15,921 bases of DNA from Allomyces macrogynus ATCC 38327. Taxonomy: Eukaryota; Blastocladiomycota; Blastocladiomycetes; Blastocladiales; Blastocladiaceae. Below the pieces are notes generated by a model that had not been told where the DNA came from, did not search any database, and was given only the letters and a program-made list of their open reading frames with translations. Made by a program: the position numbers and the translations under genes. Location: positions 533,782 through 549,702 of the forward strand of contig GG745336.1 in assembly GCA_000151295.1 (NCBI GenBank), in the 5' to 3' direction. Below are positions 7,282 to 15,921 of the stretch, one piece after another (positions within the stretch are counted from its first letter, which is position 1; each line of letters starts with the position of its first letter).

Positions 7282-9313
7282 TCAATGCCGAAACTTGGCC
7301 TCTATCCCGACCGTCGCCGCCATGAAACGTTGCTGGCACGCGTCGGCCATGACGTCGGCATCGGAAACGTGCAGCTTTTGCGCGACCAATTCAAATAGCG
7401 AAGACGGGCGGTTGAACTGGTGCACGAGCACGCGCTTGCACGTCGCTAGTACAGCATCAAACGGTCAGTCAGAAATCAAGGGACAGAGCAGGAAGGCGGA
7501 GCAGGATGAGGAACGCACCAATATACAACAACTGGCCGTCGAGCGACCACTGCAGCCCATTAATTTGGCAGCTTGTCGAGCTAACGCGCACCGGCACGAC
7601 CTCGCGCGGGTACTGCCGCGCCGCGGCCGCCAGCTCCATAATCGCGTCTGCAGACCACATCGCCGCCGCCTCCTCGACCGCCTTTCCCTCGGACACCTCG
7701 ACGTGCGGTTGATCACACGCGTCAATGTCGATGATCTGCACGAACCCGTGCCGGTTCGACGCGGCGAGAATCGACCGGTCGTGCGGGTGGAACGCGACCG
7801 CGTAGGTCGGCTGCGCCGTGAAGACGACGTGCTCGAGCGTTGCCCGCTCACCGTCGAGCGCCGGCGCCGAAAACACCAGAAGGTACGGGTGCGTGTCAGA
7901 CGAGACGGCAAACCGTGTCGCGCATGGTGCCCAAGCGAGTTGCTGCGACGTGAAATCTGCAAGCATGGTGCGCACCGCTTCAGCCGGGCCAACAGCTTGG
8001 CCCGAGTCGGCAAGCGCAACCGCAAAGAGAACCGGGTGCTCGAGAGCGATGAGGACCGGGTTGTTGACCATGTCAAGAGCGTCCCACTCCACGCGGGCGA
8101 TCCACACATTGCCTTGGTCGCCGACAGCCACGAGCAAGCGGTGGTCGGGGGAGATCTTGGCGTCGTTGACGCACGCGCGCAGCCAGATCTTCTGCATGGA
8201 ATAGACACCAGCGCGGTGCGCCGCGCCGTTGGCCCCCGGATCCGTGTGCCGCGGCAGCTCGTACACTTCGACAACGCCCGAGTACTGCGTCACCACGGCA
8301 AAGTAACCGCCATGCATGCCATCGACGATTTGGGTTGAGTAGCACGCGCCGTCCTGGTAATATGCCGCAAGCTTGCAGGGTTTAGCCATTTGCTCCTTGC
8401 CGTTCGTGGACTGAATCGATGCGTCTGATGCTGTTGCTGTTGCCAGGATTTCGAGCGGCTGGTAGCAAAAAAAGGCCAGGTTGCCCTCGTCGTCGCCCAC
8501 AAGCAGATACCCGTGTGCGGCGGCAAGCGACAGCGGGCGCGCTTTCGTGGACGCGAGCGACATTTGCGTGTGGCCATGGCTCGGGCGCCGCTTGAACCAC
8601 GTCGGATCGAGGTGCGAGAGAATCGCGTCGTGGTCCATGGTAATGGGCTGCTGCAGGACCAAATGATCGAGCCGCACGATAGGAGCACCCAGCGCAAGCG
8701 AGTTGGCGCACTGGTAGTGGTTGGCCGACGACGTCAGATCAAAGACAATAGGCCACTGCGACGAGCGCGTCAGAAAGCGGCACGTGTCGGCCGAGTCGAG
8801 CGCACGAATCGATGAGTAGTACTCTGGGCAGCAAATTTCCGCGAACCACTCGACGTGACCGCCCTCGTCGAGCACACGGACGCCAGGCCGGAGTTTGGGC
8901 AAACCGTCGCCGTCACTCTCGCTCCCGCTGTCGCTCTCGCTGTCGCTCTCGCTGTCAGCGGCCGCATCGCCATTTCCCTCGTCCTCCACCATCTGGAGCG
9001 CGTGCAAAGCGAACCGGAACGCGTCAATACGGTCGTGCGGCTGAAACTCCTCGTGCACCATTTGCTCTTCAATCAAGTCAAGCAGCAGCCCGTTGTCGCC
9101 CTCGGCCACCGTCTTGATGGCCTTCTCAACGTCAGCAGGAGAATGCAGCAGCAGCGACTGTGCGAGGTAGTGGGCCATGGCCAGCTGCGCGTCCTTGGGC
9201 ATCTCACGGCATACTTGGACCCGCATGGGCAAAACGTCGTTGATAATGTCCCTCAGGACGGCAAAATCGTCAAACCCGCTCTCCGAGTCGGTTATGGGCT
9301 TGGGAAAGGCCAT
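7282..9313 (-). CDS. Copy B: intact WD-repeat protein, 2 exons (DUF2415-like family)
   Basis: Exons on the minus strand are 9313-7519 and 7445-7282; the 73-nt intron has donor GTGCGT, a CTGAC branch-like site and acceptor TACTAG. The product has 652 aa. Layout: short helical domain about 35-110 (AHYLAQSLLLH, LDLIEEQM, FRFALHALQMV), acidic serine linker 116-138, then a WD-like propeller from about 150. Recognisable strands are SIRALDSADTCRFLTRSSQW, VNDAKISPDHRLLVAVGDQG, FTSQQLAWAPCATRFAVSS, TYAVAFHPHDRSILAASNR, VQIIDIDA and INGLQWSLDGQLLYIA. The tail from 599, on the last exon, reads RVLVHQFNRPSSLFELV and ends MAATVGIEAKFRH. The strand pattern resembles fungal WD-repeat proteins with a DUF2415 domain; this is by eye and not certain. 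No signal peptide or membrane segment. The first in-frame ATG (MAFPKPITDSES) is chosen; the frame is open upstream without ATG. This is the only undamaged copy in the window. Confidence 0.85.
8914..8957. repeat. 12-bp tandem repeat coding DSES units
   Basis: Plus-strand units of the type TCGCTCTCGCTG recur through the acidic linker of copy B and encode DSESDSESDSGSESDGD. The corresponding linker in copies C and D is also acidic but not built from this unit, so the repeat probably expanded within B. Confidence 0.7.
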
Positions 9314-9798
9314 GGAACAGGGAGTGTGCGGGTGCAGAGGAGTAATTTGGCGAGATCCTGTATATTTTCGTGGCCTGCAGCGTGTCAGGGCGTGGTGAAC
9401 GGCCCGGTAACGATGAAGTTGATGGTACAGTCGACAATGGTTCTTTAACAGCCCCAGGCAGAGATGCGATGTGGCGGTGCGCTTGGTCCTCGACTGTGAC
9501 GTGGCTGCGGCTGATGCTCGAATTGATACGCGGCCAACCAACCAAAATCGATCTGATGGGGAGGTTTTCTGCCGCCGTCTCCAAGACGGCGGCGTACGCG
9601 GCGTGCGTCAGCGATACGATGCGACGCTCGCTGGTGAATGAGAGCCGTTGTGGGCGCACGCGGCGCACGACCATGGAAATACATGGATTTGCACGTCGCC
9701 GTAATATTGAGAAGCGTGCAATCGTCGATTCGTTTCTGCATCCTCGTCTCGCGGTCCGGTTCGGTCGCCGACATCGCCATCCCCAAAAACCCCGGCCA
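9314..9798. other. Spacer between copies B and C; 5' flank of B
   Basis: About 485 bases with no supported gene. The B-proximal part resembles the upstream flank of copy C: the 13-mer TCGACTGTGACGT occurs at about 9493 and again at about 11157, followed in both by CTGATG and GAAT, and a TAAC..GAGGTTG-like block follows in the reverse order of position in both flanks. The minus strand has AAAATATACAGG about 45-50 bases upstream of the B start, possibly TATA-like. A strong hairpin sits at 9571-9593. Confidence 0.5.
9571..9593. repeat. 10-bp GC-rich perfect hairpin
   Basis: GCCGCCGTCT (9571-9580) and AGACGGCGGC (9584-9593) form a perfect 10-bp stem with loop CCA. It lies about 200 bases beyond the copy C stop and about 260 bases upstream of the copy B start. 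No T run follows on the plus strand; on the minus strand AGAAAAC follows. Confidence 0.7.
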
Positions 9799-10870
9799 TC
9801 AGTGCCGAAACTTGGCCTCCATCCCGACCGTCATCGCCAGGAATCGGTGCCAGCACGCGTCGACCATGCAGTCGGCGTCCTCCTCCGGCAACCGACACGC
9901 GATCATGTCGAATAGCGACGGCGGGCAATTGAACACCATACACGAGCATGCGGCTGCGGGCCGCCACAGAAACATGCACGTATGTCGGCATTCCGGCCCG
10001 TTCACCGTGAGCAGCGGCAATCGATAGCGGCCGCGAGCAATTCCAAGCAAGCACTAAACCATTGACGCCCTTGGGCCGCCGCTGGGGGCTCCATGTTGGG
10101 TCAAGGTGCGAGCGAATAGCGTCAGCATCCATGGTAATCGGCTGTTGCAGGACAAGATGGCGGAACTGCACAACGGGCGAACCAAGAATGAGCACATTCG
10201 CACACTGGAAGTGGTTCACCAACGACACGAGGTTGAAGACAACGGGCCAGCGTGATGAGCGCGTCAGAAAACGGTAATCGCCAGAGTCGAGGGCGCGAAT
10301 TGACGTGTAGTACTCTTGCTCACAAATCCCTGCGAGCCATGCCGGATCACCGCCCTGGTCCATCAGTTGGACGTCAGGTTGGAGATGCGTCCAGTCGTTG
10401 CTCGACGCGTCGCTGCCGCTGTCGCCATTCTCCTCCTCGCCGTCGCTGGCCGGCTCGTTGTAGAGCGCATTCGCGAATCATTTCAAGTGCACGCATGGCG
10501 AGCCGGAACACGTCCAGGCGCTCGAGCATGTCGAACCCCTCGCCCATCATTTGCTGCTGGATCAGGTCAAACAGCGGCTCGTCATCCCCCTGGCTCCGCA
10601 AGGTCTCCCTTGCAGTAGCGGCTTCATCAGGAACGCTCTGCATCAGTACCCACGCGAGGTAGTGGGTCAAGGCCGTCTGGACGTGCTTGGGCAACTCGTG
10701 GCAAGTGGGAACATGCGCGACCAGCACCCCGCCTGTGTACTTCTTTAGGTCGTGAAATTCGCAGGGCCCACAGCCGTAGCAGGTGGCGAGCCAGTCATTG
10801 TCGTCCTGGTCCGAGTAGTCCGATAGCCAAATCGGTCCGAGTCCGTGTCGGAATCGTCCGAGTCGTCCAT
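9799..10870 (-). pseudogene. Copy C: WD-repeat family member lacking most of the propeller
   Basis: On the minus strand it starts near the ATG at 10870 (MDDSDDSDTDSD), though the frame is open from an acceptor-like CACAG at about 10946. It then reads acidic segment, ELPKHVQTALTHYLAWVL, DVFRLAMRALEMI, LQPDVQLMDQGGDPAWLAGI, SIRALDSGDYRFLTRSSRW, LVLQQPITMDADAIRSHLDP and PLSIAAAHG. At that point about 1 kb present in B and D is missing. A possible 52-nt intron (10005-9954, GTGAAC...CGCAG) joins directly, in phase, to the family tail PPSLFDMIACRLPEEDADC, ending MTVGMEAKFRH. Two 1-nt frame changes, near 10833 (GGACCG) and 10470 (GAATGC), interrupt the N-terminal half. If those are sequencing errors, C could encode a short protein of N-domain, one blade and tail; otherwise it is a pseudogene. 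Confidence 0.7.
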
Positions 10871-10945
10871 GATCCAGCCGCCGCGCGGCCACTCGCTCGG
10901 GTCGTAGTCGCGCCAGCCGGTGATCTCGCGGAGATAAATGACCAA

Positions 10946-11432
10946 CTGTGATTATGGGCGGACGGGCGAGCGGGCAGGGAGGGCGTGGCGGTCCACTTTG
11001 CGTGCTCGCGCTCTTTCCAGTGGTCCGTGGCGTGCTGGCGCGCAATGAGCCCAGTAACAACGAGGTTGGTGGTGCTATCGCGGCCTGTCGCGGCGATGGC
11101 AGCGATGGGCTGTGGTGCGCTGCGCCGTGGAGCAACCCGAAACGTATGTGTGGGGTCGACTGTGACGTAGCAGAAACTGATGTGCACCTTGAATCGCGAC
11201 GACAACTGGACATGATTGGGTCCCGGGTGCGCCGCGCTGGGCCAGACCACGAACAGCACGAGCAACTGCATGTTGAGGCCGCCGTTGACTGCGAGTCACC
11301 GAGCCCAGTACAGCGACGGCCGTGCCCAAAGACGCGCGCCGTGCGGCGGCGGTAAGTACTACGCGGCGGCCGCTGATGGTTGGGAGCAGTGCAAATATGT
11401 ACAACGTCGTCGTATTGGGACTCGACCCGCCA
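10946..11432. other. Spacer between copies C and D
   Basis: About 490 bases forming the upstream flank of C and the downstream flank of D. A minus frame starting at an ATG at 11271 (MQLLVLFVVWPSAAHPG, signal-peptide-like) overlaps the C N-terminus in another frame and has no counterpart upstream of B or D; I do not support it as a gene. The flank shares short blocks with the upstream flank of copy B. Confidence 0.45.
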
Positions 11433-14008
11433 TCAGTGCCGAAATTTGGCCTCCATCCCAACCGTCGCCGCCAAGAACCGGTGCCGGCACGCGTCGGCCA
11501 TGACCTCCGCATCGTCCACCCGCAACCGGCGCGCAATCATGTCAAACAGCGACGGCGGGCGGTTGAACTGGTACACAAGTACTCGCTCGTAGGTCGCTAG
11601 AGTAGCAAGCAGTCAGTCAGCATCTCAGTGTCGGACAAAAGTATGACCGGTGCCGACAAACGTACCAATATACAAAAACTGGCCATCAAACGACCATTGC
11701 AGGCCATTGATCTGACAGCTCGTCGACTTGTGCCGCACCGGCACGATCTCGCGCGGGTACCGCCTCGCCGCCGACATGAATTCATTGATCGTGTCATTGG
11801 ACCACGCCGCGGCGGCCTCCTCGAGCGTTTTGCCCTCGGGAACCGCGACGCGCGGCGGGTCGGGCGCGTCAACGTCAATGATCTGCACGAACCCGTGCCG
11901 GTTCGACACGGCAAGGATCGACCGGTCGCGCGGGTGGAACGCGACGGCGTACGTCGACTGCGCCATGCCAATCACATGCTCGAGCCTCGCCGGTGCACCG
12001 TCAAACGTCGGCGCCGAGAAAACAAACAGGTACGGGTGCGTGTCGGACGACACGGCAAACCGCGTCGCGCACGGTGCCCACGCGACATACTGCGACGTGA
12101 ACCCCGCGAGCATTGCGCGCATCGCCGATGCTGGGTCCGCGGCACGCGCCGAATCCGTGAGCGCGGCCGCGAAGAGGACCGGGTGCACAAGGTCCACGAG
12201 GACAGGATCATTCGGCACGTGCGGTGGGGGCACGGTGCCGTCCTCGGTTACAAGCTCGTCCCATACGACTGGCGCGATCCACACGTTTCCATGGTCGCCG
12301 ACGGCTGCGAGCCAGTGCCGGTCGGGCGAGACTTTGGCGTCGTTAACACACCCGCGCAGCTGCATCGAGCGCATGAGCGCAACCTTGGGCGCAGGCGGGC
12401 GGTGCGGCGCGCCGGACGATCCGTGCTGCGGGAGCTGGTAGAACTCAATGACGCCGCTGTTGCGCGACGCGACGGCATAGTACCCGCCGTAGATGCCGTC
12501 GACGATCTGCGTCGAGTTGTACGAGTCGTCCAGGTTGAACGCGGCGATTTGTTGCAGGCCGGGTACTTCCTCTTCCTCATCGTTCTTGTCGTCGGCGGGG
12601 GTGGAAGGAGATTGATCTGTGGTCGCCTTGGATGGTGCAGGAGAGTCGGGTATCGTCACAGCGGTCGCGAGCGGCTCGGCCAAATCCTTGAACGGCACTG
12701 TCGGCGCTGCCACAAGCGACACGACCGAGTCCTTGAGCGGCTGGTGGCAGAAAAACGTCAAGTTCCCCTCCTCGCCGCCCGCGACCACGAACCCGTATGC
12801 GGCGGCAATCGAGAGCGGCCACGCAGGCGCTTCGTCGAGTTCAAAGTCGTTCGATGCAGTGTCCTTGGACTGCCGCCCCCACGCAGACCAGATCGGGTCG
12901 AGGTGCGAGCGAATCGATTCGCATTCCACGGTGATGGGCTGCTGCAGGACAAGATGATCGAGTCGCACGACGGGCGGGCCCAGCGCGAGCGCGTTGGCAC
13001 ACTGGAAATGATTGGCGGCCGATGGGAGATCAAAAATGATGGGCCAGCGCGGCGAGCGCGTCAGGAAGCGGCAGTCGCCGGCCAAGTCGAGCGCGCGAAT
13101 TGACGCGAAGTACTCCTTGCCGCAGATTCGCGCGAGCCACGCCGGGTCGCCGCCCTCGTCGATCAGGTCAACGTCGGGTTGGAGACGGATTGAGTCGTCG
13201 CCTGACGCCGCCGCTAGCGCTGTCATCATCCTCGTCCTCGTCGTCGTCGCTGGTCGGCTCGTTGTAGAGCGAGTCGTCCTGCACCATTTCGAGCGCGTGC
13301 ATGGCAAACCCGGAATACGTCGGCGCGGTCGCGCATCTGAAGCTCCTCGGCCGTCATTTGCCGCTCAATCAGTTCGAGCAACGGAACGTCATCACCGTTG
13401 CCCTGCAGCGCCGCGACCGCGTCCTCGGTCTCGTCCGGAAAGCGTCTCGTCAGCGACCGTGCGAGGTAGTGGGACATGGCAGACTGCACGTGCTCCGGCA
13501 GCTCGATAAAGGCCGGCACATTGTCGGCGAGCACGTCGTCAACGTCGCCCACCAGTTCTTCAAACTCGTCGATCTCCCACTCGTCGTCGTCGGTGGCGAA
13601 CCCGTCCATGTCATCGAGGTCCGAGTCGTAGTGAATGTGGTGCACGCCCGAGTGCATTTCCGAGTCGGTGTCGGTCTCGTACTCGTCGGTATCGTCGTCA
13701 GAATCGTCCGAGTCGTCGGTATCCCAGTCGATGCTCTCGGCGCCCGACTCGTGCTCGGTTTCCCAGCCGCCGCCGTCGCTCTGTGCGCCAGCTGCATCCG
13801 TACTTGAGTTGGCGGCGCCGGGCGCGGTCGCCGCGCTGGCGGCCACGGCGTCACGAGCTGTCGATGCTCCAGGATCAGGATTGGTGCTCCCTGCACTGTT
13901 GTTGTGCCCAGCGCCGGTTTCGGGCGCGGAACTGGGACCGGCGGCGGTCGAAACGCTGGGGTTGGGGCGGCGGGCGTGGACAGCCACCCTCCGGCCGCGT
14001 GAGGCCAT
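11433..14008 (-). CDS. Copy D: full-length WD-repeat family protein, 2 exons, two frame interruptions
   Basis: Exons on the minus strand are 14008-11666 and 11596-11433. The 69-nt intron has a consensus donor GTACGT, branch-like GCTGACTGAC and acceptor CTCTAG; the split codon restores LYIATYERVLVYQFN. Correcting two +1 changes gives about 834 aa. Layout: basic Ser/Pro/Ala-rich N-terminus (MASRGRRVAVHARRPNPS), acidic region about 76-165 (GWETEHESGAESIDWDTDD), helical part (ELPEHVQSAMSHYLARSL), acidic linker, then the propeller with AVGDHGNVWIAPV, TQIVDGIYGGYYAVASR, FTSQYVAWAPCATRFAVSS, YAVAFHPRDRSILAVSNRHG and INGLQWSFDGQFLYI. The interruptions lie at 13309-13311 (GGG on the minus strand where GG keeps FRFAMHALEMV) and near 13208-13214, both flanking the acidic linker. 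D is the longest copy and has a long N-terminal extension absent from B. Long plus-strand frames here (up to 491 codons) are antisense shadows. Confidence 0.78.
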
Positions 14009-14959
14009 GACGGGCGGTGCGCTGGCGGGACGTGTGTTTGCAGCTTGCTCGTGGTGCTGTGCACGCGGGTTGAGTGCGCCACCGTTGCTGTTGCAGTGCG
14101 GGATCGACGGGGCGCGACGGCGACGCGCGTGTCGCCAAGTCGCGGCCTGCCCAGTGACGTGGAGGCAGTGACTGAGTCACCCGCACAACGCGACCACGCG
14201 GCCCGTTGCCATGCGTGCCCCCAGGTTGCACCGCTGGCCCGGACTTGATGCTCCATGCTGCGCTCCCTTGGAGATCTGTCGTCTGTCTTTCGTACGGACC
14301 CAGCTGCAGTAGCCCGTATCCCGCCACTTAAGCTGGTCGTCGTCGACACGCTCTTTCGGAACGTTGAGCCCCTTGTCACAATGATACACTCGCATGTGTG
14401 GGAGTCAGACGGACTTCTGAACAGTTTCTGCCCACCTTGTTGAACTTGCTGGTGCGATGTTCGCTCGCTAGTTCACTGTCTGTCTGGCTCTCCATAAAGA
14501 ACCCGCATCTCGTACCACTCATCGTCTGTGCAGTTGCCCAATGGCTTCAAGTCGTGTTGGAACATCCCGCTTGGTTTCTTGCCTGCAGCACCCAAATCTA
14601 GCATATGGGTGATGCTCGCCAGGTTCGCGCATGCGCACGGCTTGCCCATCCCGCTGGTGTCGTTATTCTATTGTCTTGAAACATTGAGCTGTGGTGATAC
14701 CACATCGATTGGTGTTGACGGTCCAATGTGGCCTGCTGTGCGCGAAATGGGCCAGTTTGCTGATCACTCGTCATTTCAATCCAGCCCCTCGCATCAGTGG
14801 TTGCATCATCAATACTGTTATGTTCCATTTGTCTTGGCAGTATACAGACACGGTCTGACCACATGCTCGTTCATGGGTGTGTGTGCTGTCCCTCTTTGGC
14901 GGTTCCACGGTTGGCACTTTGCGCTTGGCCGCGCGCTCTCGATCGGTAACCAAAAGTAG
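14009..14959. other. Unresolved region with protein-like reading on both strands
   Basis: About 950 bases upstream of copy D. On the minus strand, 14601-14475 reads GAAGKKPSGMFQHDLKPLGN and CTDDEWYEMRVLYGEPDRQ before a stop, and 14395-14270 reads VYHCDKGLNVPKERVDDDQL and KWRDTGYCSWVRTKDRRQ; they could be exons of an unknown gene. On the plus strand the same bases read hydrophobic text (LLNLLVRCSLASSLSVWLSI), as expected for the antisense of charged coding sequence. I could not join the minus pieces with convincing splice sites; one option needs a 41-nt intron. No family recognised. Confidence 0.3.
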
Positions 14960-15415
14960 GTTGATTTCGTGTTCAAGCGCTTTGACCCGGCATGGGCCAA
15001 TTCCAAGCTTCATGACGTGGGTGTCGCGCATCGCGCAATCTCTGACTTTACTGACTGCATCTGGACTGTCAACACGATGCGCTGGTTCCAAAAACACGAA
15101 CAGCAGCTCGGCAAGCTCGCAACAAAATGCGACAGCATGGCCATTGTCTCTTTGATCCGCCGCTTTGCCAAACTTGTGTGCGACGACCAGGACGTCTGCA
15201 TCAGTCTTATCCCCTTATTGAACGACCTGGTGCCCAATAGCAACGCCATGTCGCCTGCGCGACTGAACTTGCTCATCAATATTCTCACGCAAATGCCAAG
15301 CCCGCACCTCTTCGAATACTTGCTGCAATGCTCCTGGACCTTGGACCTATTTTATGGTTGCGCGTCGTGTCGCCGTGCTGCTGTTGCTGAATGTTACTGG
15401 ATTGAAATGGGATGA
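14960..15415 (+). CDS. Exon of an unrecognised helical protein (partial, possibly frameshifted)
   Basis: A splice acceptor AAAAGTAG ends at 14959, and the following frame reads VDFVFKRFDPAWANSKLHDV, AISDFTDCIWTVNTMRWFQK, LGKLATKCDSMAIVSLIRRF, CISLIPLLNDLVPNSNAMSP and LLINILTQMPSPHLFEYLLQ. It is rich in amphipathic helix and looks like part of an alpha-solenoid, with no motif I can name. The frame formally ends at TGA 15413-15415. Protein-like text continues in other frames: LAAMLLDLGPILWLRV (about 15317-15365), then VAVLLLLNVTGLKWDDASFA and KIAHHGHIAACGLVATV (about 15369-15490). Two missing bases or unseen splices would explain this. Upstream exons are not identified. Confidence 0.45.
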   Translation, partial: VDFVFKRFDPAWANSKLHDVGVAHRAISDFTDCIWTVNTMRWFQKHEQQLGKLATKCDSMAIVSLIRRFAKLVCDDQDVCISLIPLLNDLVPNSNAMSPARLNLLINILTQMPSPHLFEYLLQCSWTLDLFYGCASCRRAAVAECYWIEMG

Positions 15416-15602
15416 TGCATCGTTTGCAAATGTGAAGATCGCGCACCACGGTCATATTGCGGCATGTGGTCTAGTTGCAACAGTTTGTGCCCGTGTGTGC
15501 TCAAGTCGTGCTTTTCTCACACCTTTTGGTGCCCACGTCGCGGTCGACACTTCCTGCAACAAACCAACACTCGCCTGCCCACGTACCACTTGCAGCAAGA
15601 CC

Positions 15603-15921
15603 ATGTTCGGCTTTTTCAAGAAGATCACCGGGATCCTGACGGGCTCGAGCCTGAGCAGCACCGACGCTGCAGCCGCAAGCAAGCAACGCGATGCGCAGGA
15701 CACGCTCGCCTCGCTTGGTCTCGACCCGACGCTTCTCGCCGACAACGACGAGGACGATCCGACCGTCGACCACGACCCGGATCTGAACGCTGCGCTCGAC
15801 CAGATCCAAACCGCGCCGACGAAGCCTGCTGCAAGGAGGTCGCCTGCGGTAGCCCCAGCAGCAAATAAACCAGCAGGCGCGGTACGTAGACCGTATTCGG
15901 TCGAGTTAGCGGCGGCTAGCC
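15603..15921 (+). CDS. First exon of an unrecognised gene, running off the window
   Basis: ATG at 15603 opens MFGFFKKITGILTGSSLSST followed by an alanine/lysine stretch, LGLDPTLLADNDEDDP, DHDPDLNAALDQI, and a proline/alanine-rich basic segment. The frame is open to the window end, but a consensus donor GTACGT at 15882 after codon 93 (phase 0) suggests the exon ends there. The acidic DPDLNAALDQI pattern faintly recalls the N-terminus of ESCRT-linked CC2D1/Lgd proteins; this is a guess. The upstream bases (CAACAAACCAACACTCGCC) look like a leader. The same frame is also open back to about 15342, so an upstream start at 15354 (MVARRVAVLLLLNVTG) is the alternative. Confidence 0.6.
   Translation, partial: MFGFFKKITGILTGSSLSSTDAAAASKQRDAQDTLASLGLDPTLLADNDEDDPTVDHDPDLNAALDQIQTAPTKPAARRSPAVAPAANKPAGAVRRPYSVELAAAS

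Noticed and set aside
10795..11271. 158-codon minus frame with signal-like start as a secreted protein
   Set aside because: It overlaps the copy C N-terminus in another frame, becomes an arginine/threonine-rich shadow there, and has no counterpart at the other copies.
11628..13103. 491-codon plus-strand open frame
   Set aside because: It is the antisense of copy D exon 1, is arginine-rich as expected from GC shadowing, and D matches its paralogues on the other strand.
1..15921. CRISPR arrays, insertion sequences, prokaryotic operons or integrated virus
   Set aside because: Genes have GT-AG introns and eukaryotic families. I found no regularly spaced repeats, transposase or integrase motifs, terminal repeats or viral gene set.

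Overview
The window is nuclear DNA from a GC-rich, intron-bearing eukaryote, most likely a fungus. The evidence is GT-AG introns of about 50-100 nt (GTACGT, GTGCGT or GTACGC donors, CTGAC/CTAAT-type branch sites), a eukaryotic initiator tRNA, a fungal-type NTA1, a proteasome assembly chaperone and a mitochondrial PPR protein. An early-diverging lineage such as the blastocladiomycetes would fit, but that is a guess from composition and gene style.

Left part (1-5276): the end of an unrecognised minus-strand gene; a well-formed tRNA-iMet(CAU) at 415-486; a five-exon NTA1 (N-terminal Asn/Gln amidase, 842-2026, +) with two 10-nt exons; convergent to it a four-exon mitochondrial PPR gene (4191-2123, -); and divergent from the PPR gene a three-exon PSMG4/Pba4 proteasome assembly chaperone (4452-5106, +). 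NTA1 feeds the N-degron pathway, whose substrates end at the proteasome that PSMG4 helps build. Their proximity may be chance.

Central part (5277-14008): four same-strand (minus) copies of one WD-repeat gene family, called A to D here. They share an acidic N-terminal region, a short helical domain, a WD-like propeller (resembling the fungal WD/DUF2415 group) and a conserved C-terminal tail of about 54 residues on its own last exon. A (5277-6050) is a decayed, internally deleted copy. B (7282-9313) is intact, 652 aa. C (9799-10870) has lost nearly the whole propeller, yet a potential 52-nt intron would rejoin its first blade to the tail in frame. D (11433-14008) is full length but carries two single-base frame changes. 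The array looks like a birth-and-death tandem family.

Right part (14009-15921): a poorly resolved stretch with protein-like reading on both strands, an unrecognised helical exon on the plus strand (14960 onward), and the first exon of a plus-strand gene starting at 15603 that leaves the window.

Several genes carry 1-nt indels, some in homopolymers, so base-level accuracy of the assembly must be weighed before calling pseudogenes. Much of the rest of the ORF space is antisense shadow caused by high GC.
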